Shown here in pieces: positions 8,067 through 16,920 of a stretch of 64,000 bases of DNA. The DNA comes from Peristeroidobacter agariperforans (GTDB lineage: Bacteria; Pseudomonadota; Gammaproteobacteria; Steroidobacterales; Steroidobacteraceae), in NCBI RefSeq assembly GCF_004138335.1, contig NZ_RYFW01000001.1, positions 1,054,001 through 1,118,000 of the forward strand, in the 5' to 3' direction. The position numbers and the translations under genes were made by a program. The notes below the pieces were generated by a model. It was not told where the DNA came from, did no database searches, and saw only the letters and a program-made list of their open reading frames with translations. Each line of letters opens with the position of its first letter. Position 1 is the stretch's first letter.

Positions 8067-10544
8067 CTAGAACAGCGAGTCGTCCTTTTCCTTGTTCTCT
8101 TCGTCTTCGTCGCCGGGCAGCGCTGTGTCGACTTCGGCTTGCGGCGGCAGATGGCCGGCCATGAAGGTCTCGAAAATAGCGTTCGGATCGCCGGGCCGTG
8201 CGGCCAGGCCGGTATCCGCCGAGATCCGCATGGATACGAGCCCCGGGGGTGGGGTGCGTTTTTGCTCGGGCACACCTTTCAACGCTTCGGACATGAAGTA
8301 GATCCACATCGGCAGCGCCGTGCGGCTGCCTTCTTCACCCGGGCCGAGCGAACGTTCCTGATCGAAGCCCACCCAGGCGGTGCCGACCAGCGAGCTGTTG
8401 AAGCCGCAGAACCAGGCATCGCGACGATCGTTGGTCGTACCGGTCTTGCCCGCGATGTCGCCTCGCTTTAATTGCAGGGCGCGCACGGCGGTGCCCCGCT
8501 TGACGACATCCGCCATCATGTCGGTGATCAAATAATCGTTCTGCGGCGAGAGCACCTGGGGAGCCAGAAACTTCTCCTGCAGATAAGTGCGGCCGCCCCA
8601 GCGCGTCTCGTCGTTGGTGGCGGTGGTGATCGGCGCATCGAGCAGATTGGTCGGGCCGCCTTCGGTCTCGGTGGGCGTCGGCTGTACGCAGTCGGCGCAG
8701 GCGAATTTGGGCTGGGCCTCGAACTCGACTTTGCCGTTGGTGTCGATGATGCGTTGAATGAAATAGGGCTCGATGCGGAACCCGCCGTTCGCGAACACCG
8801 AGTAAGCGCTGGCCATCTCCAAAGGAGACACCTGCGCCGTGCCCAGAGCGAGCGACAGATTGCGCGGCAAGCTGTTCTCTGGAAAGCCGAAGCGCGAAAT
8901 GAACTGCGTGGCATACGCAGGCCCCAACGAATTCATCACGCGGATGGAAACCAGATTACGCGAGCGGACCAGCGCTTCACGCAGACGCATCGGACCGCGA
9001 AATTCGCGAGAGTTGTTCTGCGGGCGCCAGCTGCCTTCGAGCGCCGCATCCTCGATCACCAGCGGCGCGTCGTTGACGATGCTCGCAGGCGTGAAGCCCT
9101 GGTCGAGCGCCGCCGAGTAGAGGAAAGGTTTGAACGAGGATCCCGGCTGGCGCTTGGCCTGCACGGCGCGGTTGTAGTTGCTGGCGAAATAATCGAAGCC
9201 GCCGCTGAGCGCAGCGATGCCGCCATCCTGCGGATCCATGGCAACGAACGCGCCCTGCGCTTCCGGCACCTGCACCATGCGCCAGTTGCCGGAGACTTCT
9301 TGAGCGACATAGATGATGTCGCCGACCGCAAGCACATCAGCCGCGCGTTGCAATTGGGGGCCGACGCTACCATCGGGCAGCGGGCTGCGTGCCCAGCTGA
9401 TTGCACTCCAGCCCAAGTTGATGCGGCCGCCGTTGCGCGAGTAAGCAACCGCGCTTTTCTCTTCCGTCGCGATGACCACAGCAGGTTCGAGACCGCCGCG
9501 CACTGCGTATTCCTCGAGCGCCTGCGACCATTCCTTTTCACGCGCGCCTGACGGCAATGGGACGCGTCCTGCGGGGCCGCGATATCCATGGCGCTGATCG
9601 TAATCGAGCAATGCGCCACGCAATGCTTTCACCGCTGCGTGTTGCAGGCGGCTGTCGACTGTCGTGACGACTTCATAACCTGCGGTGTACGCGTCGGCGC
9701 CGAGCCGCTCGAACAATTCGGCTCGCACCATCTCCGCGATGTACGGCGCTTCGACTTCGACCGCCGGTCCGTGCAGCTTCGACTCGACGGGCGCATTCAA
9801 TGCCGACTCATACTCGGCCTGCGTGATGAATTCTTTCTCACGCATACGACGCAATACATAGGAACGCCGCTGTCGGGCGAGCTCCGCATTCGCGACCGGA
9901 TTGTCACGCGACGGCAGACGGAACGTGCCAGCGATCACCGCGATCTCGGGCAGCGTCAATTGATCGACCGCCTTGCCGTAATAAACCTCGGCCGCGGCGC
10001 CGATGCCGTAAGCGCGCTGGCCGAGAAACATCTTGTTCAGATAGAGCGCGAGAATTTCCTGCTTGGTGAGCTCCTGCTCGATGCGCAGCGTGGTGAAGAT
10101 TTCCACCATCTTGCGGCGATAACTCTTCTCCGGACTCAGGAACACGCCGCGAGCCAGCTGCATCGTGATCGTGCTGCCGCCCTCGGCTTTGTTGCCCGAC
10201 AGGAGGTGACGAAGCACGGCGCGCGCCAGGCCCGGATAGTCGACGCCACCGTGCTGGAAGAAACGATCGTCCTCGGCCGCCAGGACCGCATTGATCATCT
10301 GGCCGGGAATGGCTTCGAAGGACAACGGGATGCGGCGCTGCTCACCGAACTGGGCAATCAGTCGCCCGTCGCGGCTGAACACGCGCAACGGCACCTGCAG
10401 CCGGATGTCCTTGATGGCGCTCACGTCCGGCAGGCTGGGTCGGAGGTACTGATAGGCGCCGGCCAGTCCGAGGACCGCCGCGCCGCCCGCTCCGATCATG
10501 CCCGCGAGGATCAGCCGAAGAGGGGATTTGAGGTAACGTCGCAT
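8067..10544 (-). CDS. mrcA: Penicillin-binding protein 1A (bifunctional transglycosylase/transpeptidase)
   Basis: The 825-residue class A PBP has one N-terminal membrane anchor (residues about 11-31). A GT51 transglycosylase domain follows with EDDRFFQHGGVD (catalytic E91) and the GGSTITMQL motif. The transpeptidase has the SxxK motif at S469-K472 (GSSFKPF), SRN at 528-530 and KTGTTND. A Pro/Glu/Asp-rich tail ends the protein. It polymerises and cross-links peptidoglycan in the periplasm. It is transcribed divergently from pilM, a pairing common in gammaproteobacteria. Confidence 0.96.
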   Translation of the reverse strand: MRRYLKSPLRLILAGMIGAGGAAVLGLAGAYQYLRPSLPDVSAIKDIRLQVPLRVFSRDGRLIAQFGEQRRIPLSFEAIPGQMINAVLAAEDDRFFQHGGVDYPGLARAVLRHLLSGNKAEGGSTITMQLARGVFLSPEKSYRRKMVEIFTTLRIEQELTKQEILALYLNKMFLGQRAYGIGAAAEVYYGKAVDQLTLPEIAVIAGTFRLPSRDNPVANAELARQRRSYVLRRMREKEFITQAEYESALNAPVESKLHGPAVEVEAPYIAEMVRAELFERLGADAYTAGYEVVTTVDSRLQHAAVKALRGALLDYDQRHGYRGPAGRVPLPSGAREKEWSQALEEYAVRGGLEPAVVIATEEKSAVAYSRNGGRINLGWSAISWARSPLPDGSVGPQLQRAADVLAVGDIIYVAQEVSGNWRMVQVPEAQGAFVAMDPQDGGIAALSGGFDYFASNYNRAVQAKRQPGSSFKPFLYSAALDQGFTPASIVNDAPLVIEDAALEGSWRPQNNSREFRGPMRLREALVRSRNLVSIRVMNSLGPAYATQFISRFGFPENSLPRNLSLALGTAQVSPLEMASAYSVFANGGFRIEPYFIQRIIDTNGKVEFEAQPKFACADCVQPTPTETEGGPTNLLDAPITTATNDETRWGGRTYLQEKFLAPQVLSPQNDYLITDMMADVVKRGTAVRALQLKRGDIAGKTGTTNDRRDAWFCGFNSSLVGTAWVGFDQERSLGPGEEGSRTALPMWIYFMSEALKGVPEQKRTPPPGLVSMRISADTGLAARPGDPNAIFETFMAGHLPPQAEVDTALPGDEDEENKEKDDSLF

Positions 10545-11069
10545 GGCAACTAAAAATCCTAAGTCCTTGCTTTGCCAGTTGCTATATCAAAAGCTGCTAG
10601 GCAATATTAGCCCCGAACCCATGAACATAATCTGGCTTTGGGACGAAGCTCCACGGCATCGCGCCATCGGTCTGGGGGTCGACCGATAGTAACAATGCCT
10701 CCTCTGGCTGACTTTGAGGCCAGACCCTGAAGATCGTTGCACACGACTCTGAGGTTTCACACCGATTGGGTCTGCGGCACGAAACCGCAAACGGCGTTCA
10801 GGGATATCGGCAGGAGAGCGCGCGGTCCGAGGAGAGATTCGACGCTGTTCAGGAGGTAAGGCTCTGATCTGCTTCGTCTCTGGCCAATGAACGCAGCCGA
10901 AATGCGCTGACTACTGCAAAAAAAGCACTTTTGGTGCGGGAATACCGCGATGGTATTTCGTGAGGCTCCTCACATTCAACTTAAGTCACGGCTGTATATA
11001 GTTGCCGCCCGTGTTTCGCGTCCGATCTCCGATCGTGCCCTAAGTGGTTGATCAAGAAAGGGAACCAGC
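10545..11069. other. 525-bp divergent region between PBP1A and pilM
   Basis: No gene is supported; a 67-codon minus-strand frame at 10587-10790 looks random. The pilM-proximal end has three small dyads (GCAC-TTTTG-GTGC, AATACC-GCGAT-GGTATT, GTGAGG-CT-CCTCAC, about 10925-10972) directly before a predicted promoter. Confidence 0.5.
10975..11002 (+). promoter_or_regulatory. Predicted promoter of pilMNOPQ
   Basis: A -35-like TTCAAC (10975-10980) and -10-like TATAGT (10997-11002) are 16 bases apart, about 70 bases before the pilM start. The cluster of dyads ends just upstream of the -35, where an activator or repressor could bind. Prediction only. Confidence 0.4.
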
Positions 11070-12131
11070 GTGCTGTTAACCGCAAAATCCAGACCCATCC
11101 TGGGGCTGGACATCACTACCTCCTCGGTCAAGCTCATTGAATTGAGCATGAGCGGCGGTCAATACCGCGTGGAGTCGTATGCGGCGGAAGCCACTCCGCC
11201 GAATTCCATCAACGAAAAGGCCATCGTCGATGCCAATGCCGTCGGCGAGGCGATCAAGCGAGCTGTAAAGCGTTCAGGCGCGCGCGCCAAGGAAGCGGCG
11301 GTGGCGATCAGCGGCGACGCTGCGATTACCAAAGTCATCCAGATGCCCCGCACGCTGGGTGAGAACGAGCTGGAAGGCCAGGTGGAAATGCAGGCCGACC
11401 AGTACATCCCCTTCCCGATGGAAGAAGTCAGCTTCGACTTCGAAGTGATCGGTCCTTCTGAGAAGGATCCAGACATGCTCGACGTGCTGCTGGTTGCGAC
11501 CCGCTCCGAGAACGTCGAACAGCGGATCGCCGCATGTGCTGCCGCTGGCCTGACCGCGCGGATCGTGGACGTGGAAGCCTTCGCGCTCGAGAACGCCTGC
11601 CGCCTGCTCACTCACCAGATGCCCGATGGCGGCCTCGGCCGCGTGATCGCGGTGGTCGACTTCGGCGCCAGCTCGACCACGTTCAGCGTGCTGCGAGATC
11701 TGAAAGTCATCTACACGCGCGACTTCGCCTTCGGCGGTCAGCAGTTAACAGAAGAAGTGATGCGCACGTACGGCCTTAGCATGGAAGAAGCCGGCCGTGC
11801 CAAGAAAGAAGGTGGTCTGCCGGGCAACTACGAAACCGAAGTGCTCGGCCCGTTCATCGACGATATGTGCCAGCAGGTGAGCCGCTCGCTGCAGTTCTTC
11901 CTCGCCTCGGGCGCCGGCCGCGAGCAGCCTGAACAGATTCTGATTTGCGGTGGCTGCGCCAACATTCCGGGCGCCGCGGAAATGATCCAAAGTCGTGTCG
12001 GCATCGAATCACAACGAGGCGATCCTCTGGGTCAGATGAAGGTAAGTCAGAAGGCCAAGGCGCAGGCGGTCAAGAAAGATGCCACCGCATTATTGACAGC
12101 GTGCGGTCTCGCGTTACGGAGCTTCGACTGA
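11070..12131 (+). CDS. pilM: Type IV pilus assembly protein PilM
   Basis: The 353-residue actin-like ATPase starts at GTG after a good ribosome-binding site (GAAAGGGA). It has the FtsA/MreB-type nucleotide fold: PILGLDITTSSVKLIEL near the N-terminus and VVDFGASSTTFSVL for phosphate binding. PilM is cytoplasmic and links the inner-membrane PilN/PilO complex to the pilus motor. It is first gene of pilMNOPQ. Confidence 0.96.
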   Translation: MLLTAKSRPILGLDITTSSVKLIELSMSGGQYRVESYAAEATPPNSINEKAIVDANAVGEAIKRAVKRSGARAKEAAVAISGDAAITKVIQMPRTLGENELEGQVEMQADQYIPFPMEEVSFDFEVIGPSEKDPDMLDVLLVATRSENVEQRIAACAAAGLTARIVDVEAFALENACRLLTHQMPDGGLGRVIAVVDFGASSTTFSVLRDLKVIYTRDFAFGGQQLTEEVMRTYGLSMEEAGRAKKEGGLPGNYETEVLGPFIDDMCQQVSRSLQFFLASGAGREQPEQILICGGCANIPGAAEMIQSRVGIESQRGDPLGQMKVSQKAKAQAVKKDATALLTACGLALRSFD

Positions 12132-12132
12132 C

Positions 12133-12744
12133 ATGCCAAGAATCAACCTATTGCCCTGGCGGGAAGCGGAACGCAAACGCAAGCGTCAGGAATTCGGGGT
12201 CGGGGCGGTCGCTGCGCTGCTGGGCGCCGCTTTGGTGTACTTCGTAGTCAACTGGCAGATGCAGTCGGCGATCGACGATCAGATGGCGCGCAACAGCTAT
12301 CTGAACGAAGAGATCAAAGAGCTCGACAAGCAGATTGCCGAGATCCTGGATCTGGAAGAGCAAAAGCAACGCTTGCAGGCGCGCATCACAGTGATCGAAT
12401 CGCTCGAGCTGAGCCGACCTGAGATCGTGCACGTGTTCGATCAGCTGGTGCGCACCACGCCCGACGGCATCTATCTCACCTCAGTGAAACAGACCGACCG
12501 CAAGATCGAATTGAAGGGCATCGCGCAGTCGAGCACGCGCGTGGCCTCTTACATGCGCAACATCGACGCGTCCGAGTGGCTGAAGGACCCGGCGCTGCAG
12601 ATTCTCGAGACCAAGGGCGCTTCCGACGCGGGTTCGCAGTTCACGCTGAACGCGATCCAGGAGAATCCGCAAGTGGCGGCTGCGCCGGCGCAGGAGAACG
12701 CGACCGGGCCTGCGGGTGCGCGTCGTCCGGGAGGTGCGTCGTGA
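12133..12744 (+). CDS. pilN: Type IV pilus assembly protein PilN
   Basis: The 203-residue protein starts MPRINLLPWREAERKR, the conserved PilN motif that docks into PilM. One transmembrane helix follows (about residues 30-47), then a coiled coil and a periplasmic ferredoxin-like domain. The C-terminal tail is Ala/Pro/Gly-rich. It begins one base after the pilM stop and overlaps pilO by four bases. Confidence 0.95.
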   Translation: MPRINLLPWREAERKRKRQEFGVGAVAALLGAALVYFVVNWQMQSAIDDQMARNSYLNEEIKELDKQIAEILDLEEQKQRLQARITVIESLELSRPEIVHVFDQLVRTTPDGIYLTSVKQTDRKIELKGIAQSSTRVASYMRNIDASEWLKDPALQILETKGASDAGSQFTLNAIQENPQVAAAPAQENATGPAGARRPGGAS

Positions 12745-13400
12745 GCACATTCGTCGAGCAATTGCGCGACCTCGATCCCAACGATCCGAGTCGCTGGCCG
12801 CTGCCGTTCCGGCTCGGCGCCATTGCATTGATCTTCGTGGTCGCCGCCGGCGTGATGTCCTACTTCCTGGCGTGGAAGGACAAGAAGCCGGAGCTCGACT
12901 CGGCGCGCGCTGAGGAGACCCAGTTGTTGCTGACGCTGGAAACCAAGGCGCGCAAGGCAGCGAATCTGGACAACTACAAGGCGCAGCTCGCCGAAATGGA
13001 GCGCTCCTTTGGCGCCATGTTACGTAAGCTGCCCGATAAGACCGAAGTGCCGAACCTGTTGACCGATATTTCGCAGCAGGGCGCCGGCGCAGGTCTGGAT
13101 CAACAGCTGTTCCAGCCCGAGGCGCAGATCAACAAGGACTTCTACGCCGAGTTGCCGATCAAGATGCGACTCACAGGTAGCTATCACGCAATCGGAGCGT
13201 TCGTCAGTGGCATCGCCGCTCTGCCGCGCATCGTGACGTTGCACGACGTGGAAATTCTGCCGGGTGGGGGTAAGGACACGGGCACCGACCAGCTGCAGTT
13301 GAACGTCACGGCCAAGACTTATCGTTATCTCGACGAAGAGGAACAAGCTGCCCAGAAACCGCAGGGACCGGCGGGTCGCCGGCCGAACGCGGGCGGTTGA
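12741..13400 (+). CDS. pilO: Type IV pilus assembly protein PilO
   Basis: The GTG at 12741 overlaps the pilN stop (GTGA) and gives a 219-residue protein with the usual PilO layout. This is a short N-terminal segment with LRDLDPNDPSRWPLPFR, one membrane helix (LGAIALIFVVAAGVMSYFLA), a coiled coil and a periplasmic domain. The frame is open further upstream into pilN, but the overlap start fits the family. PilN and PilO form the inner-membrane alignment complex connected to PilP. Confidence 0.94.
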   Translation: MSTFVEQLRDLDPNDPSRWPLPFRLGAIALIFVVAAGVMSYFLAWKDKKPELDSARAEETQLLLTLETKARKAANLDNYKAQLAEMERSFGAMLRKLPDKTEVPNLLTDISQQGAGAGLDQQLFQPEAQINKDFYAELPIKMRLTGSYHAIGAFVSGIAALPRIVTLHDVEILPGGGKDTGTDQLQLNVTAKTYRYLDEEEQAAQKPQGPAGRRPNAGG

Positions 13401-13437
13401 CACGGGGCTTCACGGATAACGTCAAGAGCAGTCACTT

Positions 13438-13959
13438 ATGACGGTACATAGCAACCATCTTCGAACATTCGCGACCGGCGCGCTCGCCCTGCTGTGGCTG
13501 AGCGGCTGCTCGACGGATATGGAAAAGCTGAAGGCGCAGGTCGCTGAAATCAAGAGCCGTCCTGGCGAGCGCGTCGAGCCGCTGCCGGAGATCAAGGCCT
13601 ACGAAGGTTTCGCGTACAACGCGTCGAACATGCGTTCGCCGTTCGTGCCGAGCGCACCGACGCGTAGCGACGTGGCCAACGCCGTGCGCCCGGACAGCAA
13701 GCGCACGCGCGAATTCCTCGAACAGTTCCCGCTCGACACCATGAGCATGGTTGGCACTCTGCAGCTGCAGGGTAAGAACTTTGGTCTGGTCCAGGGCAAG
13801 GATGGCTTGGTTCATCGCGTGCTGCCGGGCAGCTTCATGGGTCAGAACGACGGCCGCGTCGTCAGCATCACGCCCACGCGTATTTCCATCATCGAGATCG
13901 TCCCGGACGGTCTCGGCGGATACATCGAGCGGCCAGCGGCGCTGGCGCTGAACGAATGA
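13438..13959 (+). CDS. pilP: Type IV pilus lipoprotein PilP
   Basis: The 173-residue protein has a lipoprotein signal with lipobox LWLSGC, an extended Pro-rich linker and a C-terminal beta domain (MSMVGTLQLQGKNFGLVQGKDGLVHRV) typical of PilP. It is anchored in the inner membrane and connects PilNO to the N-terminal domains of the PilQ secretin. It is in the pilMNOPQ operon. Confidence 0.94.
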   Translation: MTVHSNHLRTFATGALALLWLSGCSTDMEKLKAQVAEIKSRPGERVEPLPEIKAYEGFAYNASNMRSPFVPSAPTRSDVANAVRPDSKRTREFLEQFPLDTMSMVGTLQLQGKNFGLVQGKDGLVHRVLPGSFMGQNDGRVVSITPTRISIIEIVPDGLGGYIERPAALALNE

Positions 13960-13979
13960 TTCTCAGGGAGAAACACAGA

Positions 13980-16202
13980 ATGTTGTTCTCAAGCGTGCAA
14001 CGGTCTGCCGCAGGACTGGTCCTGACCTTGGCCGCGCTGGCCGGGTTCGGCCAGGCTGCCTGGGCGCAGTCCACCAATCGACTGGAAAGCATCGAGGCCC
14101 AGGCCACCGCCGGAAACAAAGTGGAGCTCACGCTCCGCCTGTCCGAGGGCGCGCCCACACCGCTCACATTTACCGTCGACAATCCGGCGCGCATCGCGCT
14201 CGATCTGCCGGCGACTTCGGTCGCGATGACTTCGCGTCGAGTCGACGTGAAACAAGGCGTGCTCGACACGGTCAACGTCGCGGAGGCGAACGGCCGCACC
14301 CGCGTGGTGCTCAATGTCGACTCACTGGTTCCCTACGAAACCCGCGTTCAAGGCAACACCATCGTGGTGTCGCTCGCCTCCCCCGGCACCGGCCGCTCGC
14401 TGCAGTCGAGCGCACAGCCTGGCGGCCTCGCCGCCGCGGCTCAGCGTCCCGGCACCGCTGCCTCCGTGTCCGGCGTACGCAGCGTCAACAATATCGACTT
14501 CCGTCGCGGCAGTGACGGCTCGGCCCGCGTCATCGTCGAGCTGACCGATTCCAAGGTGCCGGCCGACCTGCGCCAGGAAGGCAGCAAGATCGTCGTCAAC
14601 TTCGCCAAGACCGCGATCCCCGAAAACCTGTTGCAGCGTCTGGACGTGGTCGACTTCGCCACGCCGGTGAGCAGCGTCGACGCCCTGCGCGTCGGCGACG
14701 GCACTCGCCTCGTCATCTCCGCCTCCGGCGACTTCGAACAGCTCGCTTATCAGTCCGACAACATCTACACGATCGAAGTGAAGCCGGTCGTGAAGCTGCC
14801 GCCCGAGCTGCGCGACAAGAAGGAATACGTCGGCGAGCGCCTGACGCTGAACTTCCAGGACATCGAAACCCGCGCCGTGTTGCAGCTGTTGGCCGACACG
14901 AGCGGTCAGAACATGGTCATCAGCGACTCGGTCGCCGGTAACGTGACGCTGCGTCTGCAGAGCGTTCCCTGGGATCAGGCGCTCGATGTGGTGATGCGCA
15001 CCAAGGGCCTGGATTCCCGTCAGGAAGGCAACGTCATCTTCATCGCGCCGGCCGCAGAGATCGGGGCCCGCGAAAAAGAGCTGCTGACCGCGCGCAAGGA
15101 AGCTCAGGAGCTCTCGCCACTGCGTACCGAGTACCTGCAGGTGAACTACGCCAAGGCTTCCGACCTCGCCACGCTGATCAAGTCGGGCGCCGGCTCGCTG
15201 ATTTCCGAGCGCGGCAGCGTCGCGATCGACGAACGGACCAACACCCTGCTGCTGCAGGATACGGCTGAGCGCCTGGCGGATATCCGTCGCCTGGTGTCGA
15301 CGCTCGACATCCCGGTCAAGCAGGTGATGATCGAAGCGCGCATCGTGATCGTGAGCGACGATTACAGCCGCGACCTCGGCGTGCGCTTCGGTGCGAACGT
15401 CGCCTTCAATCAGGGCGGCAGCGACGGCCTCGGCCTGCTGGGCGGCCCGCTGAACGGCGAAAACGGTGTCGGCATCAGCCCGTACCCGGCGGTGGCTGGC
15501 GGCCAGGACCGCGACCAAGACGGCTTCCCCGATGGCATCGGCACGCCGACCAACGGCGACTCGGGTCAGCTGGGTGGATTTACGCTGCCCGAGACCGCGG
15601 CCGACCGTTATCTGGTGAACCTGCCGGCCGCCAACCCGGCTGGCCGTCTCGCGCTCGCGCTGATCGACTCCGACTACCTGGTCGACCTGGAGCTGTCGGC
15701 GGCCCAGGCCGAAGGCCGTGGCGAGATCATCTCCTCGCCTCGCCTGATCACGGCCAACCAGCGTGAAGCAACCATCGAGCAGGGCGTGGAAATTCCCTAC
15801 CAGGAATCTTCGTCCAGCGGCGCCACGACCACTCAGTTCAAGAAGGCCGTGCTGAGCCTCAAGGTGACTCCGCAGATCACTCCGGACAACCGCGTGATCC
15901 TCGACCTCACCGTGTCCAAGGACAGCGTCGGTCAGCTGGTCGCCAGCGCCACAGGCGGCTTCGTGCCCTCGATCGATACCCGCGAAATCGTGACCCAGGT
16001 GCTGGTCAACGACGGCCAGACCGTCGTGCTCGGCGGCATCCTGGAAACCGAGCGTCGCGAAGCCGAGGTCAAGGTGCCGTACCTGGGCGACATCCCGGTC
16101 GTCGGCCGTCTGTTCAAGAACAACACGACCACGGACAACAAGGACGAGCTGCTGATCTTCGTGACCCCGCGCATCCTGCGCGAGGGCTCCAGTCTTTATT
16201 AA
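13980..16202 (+). CDS. pilQ: Type IV pilus secretin PilQ
   Basis: I choose the ATG at 13980 because CAGGGAG lies nine bases before it and it places a clean signal peptide (MLFSSVQRSAAGLVLTLAAL) at the start, giving 740 residues. An ATG at 13956 overlapping the pilP stop is the alternative. Two AMIN peptidoglycan-binding domains come first (about 20-120 and 160-260). They are followed by STN/secretin N-domains (LNFQDIETRAVLQLLADTSG) and the secretin core (VMIEARIVIV... to DELLIFVTPRIL). It forms the outer-membrane pore for the pilus. Confidence 0.96.
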   Translation: MLFSSVQRSAAGLVLTLAALAGFGQAAWAQSTNRLESIEAQATAGNKVELTLRLSEGAPTPLTFTVDNPARIALDLPATSVAMTSRRVDVKQGVLDTVNVAEANGRTRVVLNVDSLVPYETRVQGNTIVVSLASPGTGRSLQSSAQPGGLAAAAQRPGTAASVSGVRSVNNIDFRRGSDGSARVIVELTDSKVPADLRQEGSKIVVNFAKTAIPENLLQRLDVVDFATPVSSVDALRVGDGTRLVISASGDFEQLAYQSDNIYTIEVKPVVKLPPELRDKKEYVGERLTLNFQDIETRAVLQLLADTSGQNMVISDSVAGNVTLRLQSVPWDQALDVVMRTKGLDSRQEGNVIFIAPAAEIGAREKELLTARKEAQELSPLRTEYLQVNYAKASDLATLIKSGAGSLISERGSVAIDERTNTLLLQDTAERLADIRRLVSTLDIPVKQVMIEARIVIVSDDYSRDLGVRFGANVAFNQGGSDGLGLLGGPLNGENGVGISPYPAVAGGQDRDQDGFPDGIGTPTNGDSGQLGGFTLPETAADRYLVNLPAANPAGRLALALIDSDYLVDLELSAAQAEGRGEIISSPRLITANQREATIEQGVEIPYQESSSSGATTTQFKKAVLSLKVTPQITPDNRVILDLTVSKDSVGQLVASATGGFVPSIDTREIVTQVLVNDGQTVVLGGILETERREAEVKVPYLGDIPVVGRLFKNNTTTDNKDELLIFVTPRILREGSSLY

Positions 16203-16242
16203 AGTCGGGATCGGGCATCCTGCCACGACCCTCCTGCGAGTA

Positions 16243-16306
16243 GGGCAAAAGACGTGACTTTTGCCCGCTCGCCGCCGCTGAAGCGGCGGGGTACATCCAT
16301 GTACCC
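16243..16306. repeat. Series of three palindromes after pilQ
   Basis: Three perfect dyads follow each other: GGGCAAAAG-ACGTGA-CTTTTGCCC (16243-16266), CCGCCGCT-GA-AGCGGCGG (16272-16289) and GGGTACAT-CC-ATGTACCC (16289-16306). The last has the same GGTACA...TGTACC core as the hairpin at 7341-7357, which suggests a REP-like sequence family at gene ends. Confidence 0.55.
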
Positions 16307-16326
16307 GGGCTGTACTAGTAACGGTG

Positions 16327-16355
16327 AGGCCGCCTTCGGGCGGCCTGTTTCGTTT
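16327..16355 (+). terminator. Rho-independent terminator of the pilMNOPQ operon
   Basis: AGGCCGCC, a TTCG tetraloop and GGCGGCCT form a perfect 8-bp stem followed by GTTTCGTTT. It is a strong, classical terminator just before aroK. Confidence 0.82.
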
Positions 16356-16371
16356 ATAGTCCGGCCTTGTC

Positions 16372-16920
16372 ATGACCTCCGAACCGACCAAGCCGGCGCG
16401 CGGCAATAACGTCTTCCTGATCGGCCCGATGGGCTCCGGCAAGACCGCCGTGGGCAAGCAGCTCGCGCGCCTGCTGCACCTTCACTTCTACGACAGCGAC
16501 GCCGAAATCGAGCATCGCTGCGGCGTCGATATTCCCTATATTTTCGAGAAGGAAGGCGAGGCCGGCTTTCGCGAGCGCGAGCGCGAAGTGATCGACTCGC
16601 TCACTCAGATGCAGGATGTGATCGTCGCCACCGGCGGCGGCGCCGTCCTGTCGCCGTTCAACCGCGAGCACCTCGCGAGTCGCGGCCACGTGGTGTATTT
16701 ACAGACCAGCGTCGACCAGCAGTTGGAGCGCACCCGGCACGGCCGCCAGCGCCCGCTGCTGTACACCGAAAATCCCGAGTGCAAGCTGCGCGAGCTGATG
16801 ACCTTCCGCGCTCCGCTATACGAATCGATCGCTGCCGTCGTGGTCTGCACCGATGGCCGGCAGGTGCGCGCGGTTGCCGACGAGGTCGTGCAGCGTTTGC
16901 AGGAGCTGTCCCCAGCATGA
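16372..16920 (+). CDS. aroK: Shikimate kinase
   Basis: The 182-residue protein has the Walker A loop [17 protein letters not shown], shikimate-binding [20 protein letters not shown] and the GGGAVL motif, with the lid region [10 protein letters not shown]. It phosphorylates shikimate with ATP in aromatic amino-acid synthesis. It starts 26 bases after the pilus-operon terminator and overlaps aroB by four bases. This pil-aroK-aroB order is widely conserved in gammaproteobacteria. A TATAGT at 16355-16360 might be its -10, but a -35 is not evident. Confidence 0.96.
   Translation: MTSEPTKPARGNNVFLIGPMGSGKTAVGKQLARLLHLHFYDSDAEIEHRCGVDIPYIFEKEGEAGFREREREVIDSLTQMQDVIVATGGGAVLSPFNREHLASRGHVVYLQTSVDQQLERTRHGRQRPLLYTENPECKLRELMTFRAPLYESIAAVVVCTDGRQVRAVADEVVQRLQELSPA

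Noticed and set aside
10587-10790. A 67-codon frame between PBP1A and pilM
   Set aside because: No ribosome-binding site, no recognisable sequence, and Arg/Ser-rich random composition.
14322-16457. A 711-codon open frame antisense to pilQ
   Set aside because: Long antisense frames are common in GC-rich genes; the sequence is His/Arg/Gln-rich with no motif, while pilQ on the other strand is certain.
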